Source: Mariniflexile sp. TRM1-10
Lineage (GTDB): Bacteria; Bacteroidota; Bacteroidia; Flavobacteriales; Flavobacteriaceae
Assembly (NCBI RefSeq): GCF_003425985.1
Contig: NZ_CP022985.1
Coordinates: forward strand, 781,501 to 845,500
Direction: 5' to 3'
DNA length: 64,000 nt
Part shown: positions 8,202-16,089 of the stretch, in pieces
Layout: each line of letters begins with the position of its first letter
Numbering within the stretch: the stretch's first letter is position 1
The notes under the pieces: generated by a model
The model's database searches: none
What the model saw: the letters and a program-made list of their open reading frames with translations, nothing else
Told to the model about the DNA's origin: nothing
Position numbers and translations under genes: made by a program

Positions 8202-8482
8202 TTTGGTCTTTAAGAGCAAAAATTGAGTTAGAGGATATTCTTGAATTTTTCAATCATAGAAATGGAAATTCTAACTACAGCCTAAAAATTTTATTGGAAA
8301 TTGAAGATTTACTTAAAACACTTTCTACAACTGAGTTTATAGGCAGGTTAACCTCAAACAAAGAAACCAGAGTAATCACGATGGAAGTTTACCTGATTTT
8401 TTATGAAACAAATGAAGACAGAATTGAAATAGTTTCTTTTTGGGATAACCGCCAAAATCCTAAAAAAAGGTTAACAAAATAA
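8183..8482 (+). CDS. ParE/RelE-superfamily toxin
   Basis: A 99-residue toxin of the ParE/RelE fold. The family pattern is visible: IIWSLRAKIELEDILEFF helix at the N-terminus, FIGRLTSNKETRVI beta region, YLIFYETNEDRIEIVSFWDNRQNP at the C-terminus ending in the typical R-x-x-P. In ParE members the target is gyrase, in RelE members ribosome-bound mRNA; the sequence does not settle which. The pair is placed exactly between two halves of a duplicated chromosomal segment, suggesting that it arrived with, or was selected to keep, the duplication. Confidence 0.8.
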   Translation: MANKKIIWSLRAKIELEDILEFFNHRNGNSNYSLKILLEIEDLLKTLSTTEFIGRLTSNKETRVITMEVYLIFYETNEDRIEIVSFWDNRQNPKKRLTK

Positions 8483-8483
8483 T

Positions 8484-8510
8484 AGTAATTTATAGCAGAC
8501 CGCAACTTAA
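8484..8510. repeat. 27-bp remnant of the DUF2911 gene
   Basis: AGTAATTTATAGCAGACCGC and the next seven bases match 6948-6974 inside the DUF2911 coding region at 26 of 27 positions (the VVYSRPQL codons). It begins two bases after the toxin stop and leads straight into the downstream 45-codon gene, so it marks the left end of the second copy of the duplicated segment. Confidence 0.85.
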
Positions 8511-8516
8511 TGTTAT

Positions 8517-8654
8517 TTATAAAACCTTAAACACGTATCCTAAAAGCCAATATAAAATTAGGAATACAAAGATGGTTCCAAAACATCCGCATTTTCCGCC
8601 ACCAATTTTTTTTGCGCCCCAAGCGGCTCCAATAATTCTTAATAATTTTTCCAT
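8517..8654 (-). CDS. 45-residue Gly/Cys microprotein in the queE operon
   Basis: ATG at 8654, 22 bases after the queE stop, so it should be co-transcribed with queE. The 45 residues have an N-terminal amphipathic EKLLRIIG, then GAAWGAKKIGGG, two cysteines separated by one glycine (KCGCFG) and a membrane helix (FVFLILYWLLG). Both copies in this window preserve the sequence almost completely, which indicates selection or recent duplication. I know of no assigned function. A membrane-associated helper of the deazapurine pathway is only a positional guess. Confidence 0.65.
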   Translation of the reverse strand: MEKLLRIIGAAWGAKKIGGGKCGCFGTIFVFLILYWLLGYVFKVL

Positions 8655-8676
8655 AGTATTTTAAATATGTACCAAT

Positions 8677-9306
8677 TTAGGGAATATTTAAATACTTATG
8701 CGTTTGTAGTGACACTTTCCATTTAGGGTTTGCCATTACATAATCTACAATTTCAGGAATTACTTTATCGCGTTTGCTCCACTCGGGTTGCAAATACAAA
8801 ATACAATCTTTATTTACTTTGGCAGCTTGTTCTTCCGCAAAGCGGAAATCGTCTTTATTATATACAATTACTTTAAGCTCGTGGGCTTTTGCATATACTT
8901 CTTTAGTAGGGAGTTTTATTTTTTTAGGCGATAAGCAAATCCAGTCCCAAATACCCGTTAGTTTATAAGCACCAGAGGTTTCAATATGTATCTGTAAGCC
9001 TTCGGCTTTTAACTTTGTAGTTAAGGGCGTCATATCCCACGTTAATGGCTCGCCACCTGTAACCACGATGGTATTACTATACTTTTTAGCGTTTTCAACA
9101 ATTTTTAAGATGTCGGTTGGTGGGTGCAAATTAGCATTCCAACTTTCCTTTACATCACACCAATGGCAACCTACATCGCAGCCGCCTATTCTAACAAAAT
9201 ACGCAGCAGTTCCTTTATGGAAACCTTCACCTTGTATGGTGTAAAACTCTTCCATTAATGGCAACATGTTGCCTGTATCAACTAATTTTTTTATCTCTTT
9301 GTTCAT
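8677..9306 (-). CDS. queE: QueE, 7-carboxy-7-deazaguanine synthase (radical SAM)
   Basis: Radical-SAM enzyme converting 6-carboxytetrahydropterin to CDG in queuosine/preQ0 synthesis. The 209 residues show the FYTIQGEG start motif (about 22-29), the cluster-binding C-x3-C-x2-C in GGCDVGCHWCD, and the VVTGGEP SAM-binding strand. It starts at ATG 9306, with a perfect promoter whose start site falls within a few bases of that codon, so translation may be leaderless; an inner ATG at 9267 is the alternative. Its last 34 or so codons are duplicated at 7671-7778. Confidence 0.95.
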   Translation of the reverse strand: MNKEIKKLVDTGNMLPLMEEFYTIQGEGFHKGTAAYFVRIGGCDVGCHWCDVKESWNANLHPPTDILKIVENAKKYSNTIVVTGGEPLTWDMTPLTTKLKAEGLQIHIETSGAYKLTGIWDWICLSPKKIKLPTKEVYAKAHELKVIVYNKDDFRFAEEQAAKVNKDCILYLQPEWSKRDKVIPEIVDYVMANPKWKVSLQTHKYLNIP

Positions 9307-9313
9307 AAGGCTG

Positions 9314-9346
9314 CAAAGATAAACGTTTGTTATTTAATTGTTCAAA
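9314..9346 (-). promoter_or_regulatory. queE promoter
   Basis: On the minus strand TTTG (9346-9343), 21 bases, TATCTTTG (9321-9314) is a full match to the Bacteroidota consensus. The expected transcription start is at about 9307-9309, essentially at the queE ATG. Confidence 0.7.
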
Positions 9347-9480
9347 GTTTTACATAGAACTCATCTTATTTTTTTAAAGGTCATATGCCATGCCATGAGG
9401 AAAATCTATATAAAATTTTGCATTTGGTTAATCATGGACATTTCATATAGAATACCTATTTTTATAAAAAATTTCAGTAA

Positions 9481-11022
9481 ATGAGCACGAAGGAAACTTT
9501 TTTTAAATACATAACAGAAGGCCATGTTTGTAAAGGCGATTTTATATCTGTTGGTGCAGCCATGCTAAACGGCGAAACCTTAACCAATGCCTTGGTAAAT
9601 ATTCCATTAAAAACCTTAAACCGCCATGGCTTAATAGCTGGAGCTACGGGTACAGGAAAAACAAAATCACTGCAAGTATTAGCCGAAAATTTAAGCGATA
9701 AAGGTATTCCTGTATTATTAATGGACATTAAAGGTGATTTAAGTGGTATAGCACAACCAAGTCCTGGACACCCGAAAATTGATGAACGCCATGCCCAAAT
9801 AGGTTTGCCTTTTGAAGCTAAAAGTTTTCCTGTCGAAGTTTTAACACTTTCTGAGCAAGATGGCGTGAGACTTAGGGCTACCGTTAGCGAATTTGGTCCT
9901 GTTTTACTATCTAGAATTTTAGATTTATCGGATGCACAATCGGGTGTTGTGGCAATTATTTTTCAATATTGCGACGATAACAAACTGCCTATTCTCGATT
10001 TAAAAGATTTTAAAAAAATATTACAATACGCCACCCAGGAAGGTAAAGCAGAATTTGATGATGCTTACGGACGTATTTCTACATCATCAACAGGTGCTAT
10101 TTTGCGTAAAGTGGTCGAGCTAGAACAACAAGGTGCCGATTTATTTTTTGGCGAAACCTCCTTTGATGTAGATGATTTGCTACGTATTGATAATAGCGGT
10201 AGAGGCTATATAAATATCATCCGATTAACCGATATTCAAGATAGACCGAAGTTATTCTCAACCTTTATGTTGAGTCTGCTTGCTGAAATTTATTCCACAT
10301 TCCCGGAACAAGGCGATAGCGACAGACCAGAATTAGTGATTTTTATAGATGAAGCGCACTTAATTTTTAACGAAGCATCCAAAGCACTACTCAATCAAAT
10401 TGAAAGCATCGTTAAATTAATCAGAAGTAAAGGAGTTGGCCTCTATTTTGTAACCCAAAACCCAACCGATGTACCTGAAGCGGTTTTAAGTCAGTTAGGT
10501 TTAAAAATTCAACACGCCCTTAGAGCTTTTACAGCTAATGATAGAAAAGCTATAAAATTAACCGCACAAAATTATCCAGACTCTGATTATTATAACACTG
10601 TTGAAGTATTAACATCACTTGGCACAGGTGAAGCGTTGGTTTCCGCTCTTGACGAAAAAGGACGCCCTACGCCCCTAGCTGCCACTATGATGCGTGCGCC
10701 AATGAGCAGAATGGATATTTTAACCGATTATGAATTAAGGACATTGAATTCACAATCGAAGCTCGTTAAAAAATATAACGAAACCATAGATAGGGAAAGT
10801 GCTTACGAACTACTTAACAAAAAAATAGAGCAAGCTGAAACCGAAGAAGCCAAGAAAAAAGCTAAATTAGAAAAAGAAGCTCTCGAAAAAGCCGAATCAA
10901 GACAACGTGCTACAACAACTTCTCGAAAAAGCACAGCAATGAATCCCATAGTAAAAGTACTCACTAGTGCAACTTTTATCCGTAGCGTATTTGGTATTTT
11001 AACTAAAGTAATGAAAAAATAG
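9481..11022 (+). CDS. HerA-like ATPase, DUF853 family
   Basis: A 513-residue P-loop ATPase of the HerA/FtsK superfamily (E. coli YjgR relatives). The Walker A GATGTGKTKS is near residue 58, Walker B LVIFIDEAH near 287, and a sensor-like YFVTQNPTDVP follows. The C-terminal 60 residues are lysine/alanine-rich and probably extended (EQAETEEAKKKAKLEKEALEKAES). No nuclease partner such as NurA lies next to it, so a role in end resection is not supported. The cellular function of the DUF853 group is unknown. Confidence 0.85.
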   Translation: MSTKETFFKYITEGHVCKGDFISVGAAMLNGETLTNALVNIPLKTLNRHGLIAGATGTGKTKSLQVLAENLSDKGIPVLLMDIKGDLSGIAQPSPGHPKIDERHAQIGLPFEAKSFPVEVLTLSEQDGVRLRATVSEFGPVLLSRILDLSDAQSGVVAIIFQYCDDNKLPILDLKDFKKILQYATQEGKAEFDDAYGRISTSSTGAILRKVVELEQQGADLFFGETSFDVDDLLRIDNSGRGYINIIRLTDIQDRPKLFSTFMLSLLAEIYSTFPEQGDSDRPELVIFIDEAHLIFNEASKALLNQIESIVKLIRSKGVGLYFVTQNPTDVPEAVLSQLGLKIQHALRAFTANDRKAIKLTAQNYPDSDYYNTVEVLTSLGTGEALVSALDEKGRPTPLAATMMRAPMSRMDILTDYELRTLNSQSKLVKKYNETIDRESAYELLNKKIEQAETEEAKKKAKLEKEALEKAESRQRATTTSRKSTAMNPIVKVLTSATFIRSVFGILTKVMKK

Positions 11023-11052
11023 GTTGCTTATAGACCTTAAAAAATCAGCATA

Positions 11053-12024
11053 ATGAATCCATTCTTATCAAAACTGTTAGTTGATATTGCTCGAAAGCGA
11101 CTTCAATCTAAACAGAAAAATAAAACTGTAAGCAAAAAGGAGATAGTTCCTTTAGTAAGGAAATTTCAGGTTGAAATATCACATGCCATTAAAGAATATA
11201 TTTTTATTGTAGTGGGTGTGTTTTCGGCTGGCTTTGGCTTAAAAGGGTTCTTGCTACCAAATCGATTTATTGATGGTGGTGCTACAGGTATTTCGCTATT
11301 ACTTCAAAACATAACCTCTTTGGATTTAAGTTATTTTTTAATCCTTGTTAACCTACCTTTTCTAATTTTAGCATCACGAACCATTGGGTTAAAATTTGCT
11401 ATTAGAAGTATTGCAGCCATTGCCTTATTAGCTTTTGTAGTTCATTTTGTAGAATATCCAACTATTACAGACGATAAATTACTGATCTCGGTTTTTGGCG
11501 GTTTCTTTTTAGGTTTAGGAATCGGTATGTCTATGCGAGGTGGCAGCGTCATTGATGGCACCGAAGTATTAGCCATTTTCCTAAGTAAAAAATTATCATT
11601 AACTATCGGAGATGTTCTTTTATTAATCAACATTTTAATATTTTCCGCTGGTGCTTATATTCTATCTATGGAAACAGCACTCTATGCCATTTTAACGTAT
11701 TTAGCAGCTGCAAAAACAGTTGATTTTGTGGTAGATGGTGTTGAAGAATACGTTGGTGTTACCATTATATCTACCAAACACGAAGAATTAAGACACATGC
11801 TTACCAAAGAATTGCAAAGAGCTTGTACCATTTACGCTGGCAAAGGTGGTTTTGGTAAAAGCGGTGATAGTTACGATAAAGACATTATTTACACTGTTGT
11901 TACTAGATTAGAACTTGCTAAATTGCAAACCGAAATTGATAAAATTGACAGAAATGCTTTTATAATTATGGGTATTGTAAAAGATTTAAAGGGTGGGATG
12001 ATTAAGAAGAAACCGCTTAAATAA
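11053..12024 (+). CDS. YitT family membrane protein with DUF2179 domain
   Basis: A 323-residue inner-membrane protein. A cytoplasmic basic N-terminus (about 1-45) is followed by five or six hydrophobic segments between about 50 and 215, including the conserved GGATGISLLLQ and RGGSVIDGTEVLA loops of the YitT family. A C-terminal soluble DUF2179 domain follows (about 225-310, with YAGKGGFGKSGD). Substrate and function are not established. It starts 30 bases after the HerA-like gene. Confidence 0.85.
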   Translation: MNPFLSKLLVDIARKRLQSKQKNKTVSKKEIVPLVRKFQVEISHAIKEYIFIVVGVFSAGFGLKGFLLPNRFIDGGATGISLLLQNITSLDLSYFLILVNLPFLILASRTIGLKFAIRSIAAIALLAFVVHFVEYPTITDDKLLISVFGGFFLGLGIGMSMRGGSVIDGTEVLAIFLSKKLSLTIGDVLLLINILIFSAGAYILSMETALYAILTYLAAAKTVDFVVDGVEEYVGVTIISTKHEELRHMLTKELQRACTIYAGKGGFGKSGDSYDKDIIYTVVTRLELAKLQTEIDKIDRNAFIIMGIVKDLKGGMIKKKPLK

Positions 12025-12072
12025 TGTGTAATGAATAATGAAAAATGAATAAATGTATTATGACAAAAATCC

Positions 12073-12441
12073 ATGACTGATAAAAAATACACCATACAAG
12101 ACAATCCTTTTATTGTTCCAACAACCGATGGAAAAATAATTAAAGAACATTTTGGGGTGGCAACCAACGGTAATTCCCAAATAAGTATTGCCCATATGAA
12201 AGCACCTGCGGGCTGGAGCGAACCTTTTCAAACGCCCGAATTTGACGAATACACCTTTATAATTCGCGGTAAAAAACAGTTTATTATTGAAAACGAAATC
12301 GTTGTTTTAGAAGCTGGTCAATCCATCAAAATAAACAAAAATACCAGAGTGCAATATTCCAATCCGTTTACCGAAGTTTGCGAATACATAGCCATTTGTA
12401 CGCCTGCTTTTTCTATGGATTTAGTAAACCGAGAAGATTAA
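12073..12441 (+). CDS. Small cupin-domain protein
   Basis: A 122-residue single-domain cupin. PFQTPEFDEYTFIIRGKKQF supplies the first cupin motif, but the usual paired histidines are replaced; VVLEAGQSIKINKNTRVQYSNP supplies the second, with R and Y where metal-binding His is often found. It may therefore bind a ligand without the classic metal site. It abuts the next hydrolase exactly (stop at 12441, ATG at 12442), so the two form a translational pair. Confidence 0.75.
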   Translation: MTDKKYTIQDNPFIVPTTDGKIIKEHFGVATNGNSQISIAHMKAPAGWSEPFQTPEFDEYTFIIRGKKQFIIENEIVVLEAGQSIKINKNTRVQYSNPFTEVCEYIAICTPAFSMDLVNRED

Positions 12442-13266
12442 ATGAACAAACACCTTGTCAAAACTATTGGAAGCTTTATAAACTTCATAAGTTTTCTTTC
12501 CCCCTATTACGCTGCTAAACTAGCCGTTAAAATATTTTCAACACCTCGAAAAGGCAAACTGAATGATGACGAAACAAACTATCTAAAATCTGCCGCTCAA
12601 GAGACTATTACTTATAAAGATGTCCCCATAAAAACGTATTGTTGGAGCGGAAAAAAAGACACTATTTTACTGGTCCATGGTTGGGAAAGCAATGCATTCA
12701 GATGGAAAGATTTAATAAAAATTTTAAAATCTGAAGATTACAACATTATTGCTTTAGATGCACCTGCACATGGCGATTCTGGAAGTAAAATTTTCAATGC
12801 AGTGCTGTATTCAGAATGCATTAATTTAGTCATTAAACAGTTTAATCCTTCCATTGTTATTGGGCACTCTATTGGCGGTACAGCTTCAGCCCTAGCTATT
12901 AACAACCATGAACTACCTGTTAAAAAATTAGTGTTACTTGGTGCGCCTTCAAATTTTGATGAAGTTATTGATAATTACGTCAAAATCATGGGATACAACA
13001 AAAAAGTAATCAAAGCAATAAACGACTATTACTTAAAACATTTTGGGTATTTTCCTGAATTTTATGCCATTCAAAATTTCTCGAAGAATATCCAAGCAAA
13101 AGGACTCATCATTCACGATAAAAAAGACCGAATCATATCGTATAAGGATGCTTTGCATATTTCAAAATACTATAAAAATTCTAAGCTTATAAAAACCGCT
13201 GGATTTGGTCATGGTTTAAAAAACGAGACCGTTTACAAGCATATTTTAGAGTTTTTAAACACCTAG
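12442..13266 (+). CDS. Alpha/beta-fold hydrolase
   Basis: A 274-residue hydrolase with a hydrophobic N-terminal stretch (about 10-30, weak membrane association possible). HGWESNAFRW gives the oxyanion region near 78, IGHSIGGTA the nucleophile elbow near 143, IHDKKDRIIS the candidate acid and FGHGLKNE the catalytic His near 256. The sequence resembles serine lyso-/carboxylesterases widely found in Bacteroidota. The substrate is not predictable. It abuts the cupin gene, so a joint function is likely. Confidence 0.8.
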   Translation: MNKHLVKTIGSFINFISFLSPYYAAKLAVKIFSTPRKGKLNDDETNYLKSAAQETITYKDVPIKTYCWSGKKDTILLVHGWESNAFRWKDLIKILKSEDYNIIALDAPAHGDSGSKIFNAVLYSECINLVIKQFNPSIVIGHSIGGTASALAINNHELPVKKLVLLGAPSNFDEVIDNYVKIMGYNKKVIKAINDYYLKHFGYFPEFYAIQNFSKNIQAKGLIIHDKKDRIISYKDALHISKYYKNSKLIKTAGFGHGLKNETVYKHILEFLNT

Positions 13267-13307
13267 ATTTGTTGTACTTTTGAAACATGAAGCCAGAATG
13301 GGCTTTT

Positions 13308-13523
13308 AGAGACTGTTTAAATTTTGTTTTTGGAATGTTTTATAGGGTATTTTTTTGTCAGACAGGGCCGAGCGTATAAAAAAGGTCTGGGGAGACCTTT
13401 TTAGCGAAGGAGCCAGGCTGCCGCGAGGGAGATTCATAGCCATAGCTATGGATCGAAAAATAGCTGATGTACGGCGGAAAAAGACACATAAAAGAGCCAA
13501 AGGATAAAACTTAAACAGTCTCT
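13308..13523. mobile_element. MITE-like element, 216 bp, GAGACTGTTTAA inverted ends
   Basis: The left end AGAGACTGTTTAAATTTT and the right end AAAACTTAAACAGTCTCT are inverted copies with one or two mismatches. TTA flanks both ends, compatible with a 3-bp target duplication of TNA type. Inside are a near-perfect hairpin AAAAAGGTCT-GGGG-AGACCTTTTT (about 13379-13402), a GC-rich segment and a CATAGCTATG palindrome. No reading frame of note is present, so it is non-autonomous. It fills most of the 13267-13594 gap. The parent transposase is not in the window. Confidence 0.75.
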
Positions 13524-13594
13524 TAACAACAAAACCATCATTATTACCAAATTATCTGGATTGATTTAAAATGGTTTTTGATTTTTTTATTCAA

Positions 13595-14350
13595 ATGGAA
13601 ATAGAATTAAAACGCATCAATAAATTTTTAAGCGAAGTTGGATACTGCTCGCGCAGGGAAGCTGATAAACTTATCGAAGCAGGACGTGTAACCATAAACG
13701 GCGTTATACCAGAAATGGGCACAAAAATAGCCCCTAATGATGTGGTTCATGTAGATGGAAAAGAAATAAATGCTTCAAATGAAGCCTTTGTATATTTAGC
13801 TTTTAACAAACCTGTAGGTATTGTTTGCACAACAGACACAAGTGTTGAAAAAGACAACATCATCGATTTTATAAACTACCCCAAACGTATTTTCCCTATT
13901 GGAAGGTTAGACAAACCCAGTGAAGGTTTGATTCTGCTAACCGATGATGGCGATATTGTAAACAAAATTCTTCGTGCCAGCAATAACCACGAAAAAGAAT
14001 ACATTGTTAGGGTAGATAAACCTATTTCGCAAACCTTTATTGAACGTATGGCAGGTGGTGTTCCTCTTGAAGATTTAAATAAAGTCACCAATAAATGTGT
14101 GGTTGAAAAACTGAGTACTTACGAGTTTAAAATCATATTAACACAAGGTTTAAACCGACAAATCCGCCGCATGTGCGAATACTTAAATTATGAAGTTGAA
14201 ACGCTAAAACGTGTTAGAATAATGAATATAAAACTCGATATGCCTTTAGGTGAATACCGAGAACTCACCAAAGAAGAATTTAGCGAATTAAACAGACTGA
14301 TTAGCGATTCAACAAAAGAGTACAAACCCAATAAATTTCGCCGAAATTAA
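13595..14350 (+). CDS. rluF: RluF-type 23S rRNA pseudouridine synthase
   Basis: The RsuA/RluB/E/F branch of pseudouridine synthases. From ATG 13595 it has 251 residues: an S4 RNA-binding domain at the N-terminus (INKFLSEVGYCSRREADKLIEAGRV), then a catalytic domain with FNKPVGIVCTT and the active-site Asp in PIGRLDKPSEGLILLT. RQIRRMCEYLNYEVETLKRVRI closes the core. The FNKP...IDF and MCEYL features fit RluF (U2604) better than RluB. A longer ATG at 13571 adds a hydrophobic stub not typical of the family. Confidence 0.88.
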   Translation: MEIELKRINKFLSEVGYCSRREADKLIEAGRVTINGVIPEMGTKIAPNDVVHVDGKEINASNEAFVYLAFNKPVGIVCTTDTSVEKDNIIDFINYPKRIFPIGRLDKPSEGLILLTDDGDIVNKILRASNNHEKEYIVRVDKPISQTFIERMAGGVPLEDLNKVTNKCVVEKLSTYEFKIILTQGLNRQIRRMCEYLNYEVETLKRVRIMNIKLDMPLGEYRELTKEEFSELNRLISDSTKEYKPNKFRRN

Positions 14351-14470
14351 TCCAAGCCACTCGGATAAACCGATTACTTAATATGGGAATTATAAAACGC
14401 TCTCACTTAATTTTGTAATGGGCATCATACCCTTTGACGCTATCTTAGCATTAAAATAAATTTTGAAACT

Positions 14471-14665
14471 ATGATACGAATATTGGCATTCATTTTGACA
14501 ATTGGAGGTACGATAGCCTTAATTCTAGGGGTTTTAGGTCTTTTTGGTAATAACTTTGTAACACTCAGCCCTTGGGCGTTAACCATATTAGGTGGTGTCT
14601 TCTTTATCGCAGGTGTATCCATGCTAAAATATAGAAAGGACGAACCCGCTAACCCAATCGAATAG
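14471..14665 (+). CDS. Small two-helix membrane protein
   Basis: 64 residues with two hydrophobic helices (about 4-25 and 34-52) joined by GNNFVTLSPW, and a charged C-terminus (KYRKDEPANPIE). It has its own 120-base upstream region and a plausible ATG. Nothing in it allows a function to be named. Small proteins of this shape are common in the phylum and are often stress-related, but that is only a general association. Confidence 0.6.
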   Translation: MIRILAFILTIGGTIALILGVLGLFGNNFVTLSPWALTILGGVFFIAGVSMLKYRKDEPANPIE

Positions 14666-14724
14666 AAAATTTAGCTAAAAAACCTTTTAACAATAATTAA
14701 GAAGATAGAGAAACGTTTTGACTC

Positions 14725-15606
14725 CTAATTAGAACTACGTCTCTCGCGAGCTAATAGTGTATTTTTTAACAACATAGCGATCGTCATAGGACCAACTCCC
14801 CCAGGAACCGGTGTGATATAACTTGCTTTTTTGCTAACACTTTCAAAATGTACATCACCTGCAAGTCTGTAACCACTTGTTTTTGTAGCATCTGGCACAC
14901 GGGTAATTCCAACATCAATAATCACAACGTCTTCTTTAACCATATCACCTGTTAAAAACTCTGAAATACCAATAGCGGCCACAATAATATCGGCAGCTTT
15001 AGTAATTTCAGCCAAATTTTTAGAACGGCTATGTACTACCGTAACTGTTGCATCTCCTGCTTTACGCTTTTGACTCATTAAGATACTCATTGGGCGCCCC
15101 ACAATATGGCTTCTTCCCATAACTACCACATTTTTACCAGACGTTTCAACTTGATAACGCTCTAATAATTCCAAAATACCATAAGGTGTTGCTGGTAAAA
15201 AAGTAGGTAAATCTAAAGCCATTTTACCAACGTTGGTAGGATGAAACCCATCCACATCCTTATCTGGATGCACCGCCATTAAAACCTTTTGTTCATCAAT
15301 ATGCTTTGGCAATGGCAATTGAACTATAAAACCGTCGATATCATCATTGGTGTTTAGCTCATTAATTTTGGACAACAACGCTTCTTCTGAAGTATAATCA
15401 GGCAAATCTATTAAAGTAGAATTAAAACCTATCTTTTCGCAAGCTTTTACTTTTGCATTTACATAAGTCATACTGGCTCCGTCGGTTCCTACTAAAATAG
15501 CAGCAAGATGCGGCACTTTTTCCCCTCTAGAAATCATGGCACTTACGTGTTCTGCAATTTCTTCTTTAATATCGTTACTTACTTTTTTTCCGTCTAAAAT
15601 TATCAT
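14725..15606 (-). CDS. folD: FolD, methylene-THF dehydrogenase/cyclohydrolase
   Basis: Bifunctional enzyme of one-carbon metabolism (5,10-methylene-THF to 10-formyl-THF). The 293 residues show [14 protein letters not shown] with the catalytic Lys, the PLPKH and DVDGFHPTN folate-binding motifs, [12 protein letters not shown] for NADP binding and [15 protein letters not shown] at the end. It is complete and of normal length. It sits 39 bases downstream of the S23-like gene on the same strand, which itself separates it from ffh. Confidence 0.95.
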   Translation of the reverse strand: MIILDGKKVSNDIKEEIAEHVSAMISRGEKVPHLAAILVGTDGASMTYVNAKVKACEKIGFNSTLIDLPDYTSEEALLSKINELNTNDDIDGFIVQLPLPKHIDEQKVLMAVHPDKDVDGFHPTNVGKMALDLPTFLPATPYGILELLERYQVETSGKNVVVMGRSHIVGRPMSILMSQKRKAGDATVTVVHSRSKNLAEITKAADIIVAAIGISEFLTGDMVKEDVVIIDVGITRVPDATKTSGYRLAGDVHFESVSKKASYITPVPGGVGPMTIAMLLKNTLLARERRSSN

Positions 15607-15620
15607 AAAAAATAGTATTC

Positions 15621-15641
15621 AGTAGCAGTCGCAGTCACAGT
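15621..15641. repeat. Left inverted repeat of the S23-like cassette (GACTGY units)
   Basis: On the minus strand this reads ACTGTGACTGCGACTGCTACT, a run of six-base GACTGY units. It is the inverted counterpart of the block at 16049-16080 on the other side of the four-helix-bundle gene. Confidence 0.7.
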
Positions 15642-15645
15642 TTGC

Positions 15646-16023
15646 TTACTCATTGCCTGTATTTACTCCGAATTTGCTTGGATTATTAATCATATAGTTT
15701 ATAAGTTTCCCGACTTCAATATCTAGTTCGGTTAACTCCAAATGTTTTTCTTCATCAAAATAATGACATGCTAAAGCAAAATCTAACCATGTACTCGTTT
15801 CCGAATTCTCACCATCAGCATCTGTAAGTTTGCTTATAAAATGTTTTGGGTAGATTCTTTTTCTATACGCTTCAGCTATATTTGCAGAAACCGACCTAGA
15901 ACTTCTTCTTATTTGGTCTGTTAAAGAATATGTTTCTTCCTTTGGAAAGGATTTAGAGATTTCAAAAATTAACATAGACAACTCAAAAGATTTTTGATAA
16001 GCTAATAGTTTTTTGAAATCCAT
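15646..16023 (-). CDS. Four-helix bundle protein, S23 family
   Basis: A 125-residue helical protein of the family first found encoded in 23S rRNA intervening sequences and also as free-standing chromosomal genes. Hallmarks are DFKKLLAYQKSFEL at the N-terminus, the SLTDQIRRSSRSVSANIAEAY core and the TWLDFALACHYF helix. Here it is not inside an rRNA gene but between folD and ffh, bracketed by inverted GACTGY repeats. Molecular function is unknown. The flanking repeats suggest that it moves as a small cassette. Confidence 0.85.
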   Translation of the reverse strand: MDFKKLLAYQKSFELSMLIFEISKSFPKEETYSLTDQIRRSSRSVSANIAEAYRKRIYPKHFISKLTDADGENSETSTWLDFALACHYFDEEKHLELTELDIEVGKLINYMINNPSKFGVNTGNE

Positions 16024-16048
16024 AAAATTTAATTTTCACTACTTAGAA

Positions 16049-16080
16049 CTGAGACTGTGACTGAGACTGCGACTGTAACT
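16049..16080. repeat. Right inverted repeat of the S23-like cassette
   Basis: GAGACTGTGACTGAGACTGC followed by GACTGTAACT: five hexamer-like GACTGY units, inverted relative to the block at 15621-15641. It lies just ahead of the four-helix-bundle gene start and just after the ffh stop. Confidence 0.7.
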
Positions 16081-16089
16081 ACAAACCAA

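Noticed and set aside
9481..11022. The HerA-like ATPase as part of a phage-defence or NurA-HerA repair system
   Set aside because: It belongs to the DUF853 branch and has no nuclease, Sir2 or other defence partner beside it.
13379..13402. The hairpin inside the 216-bp element as a terminator of the upstream hydrolase gene
   Set aside because: It is part of a repeat-flanked element and lies more than 110 bases from the stop; a terminator role is possible but secondary.
15646..16023. The S23-like gene as evidence of a 23S rRNA intervening sequence
   Set aside because: There is no rRNA on either side; folD and ffh flank it. It is a free-standing copy.
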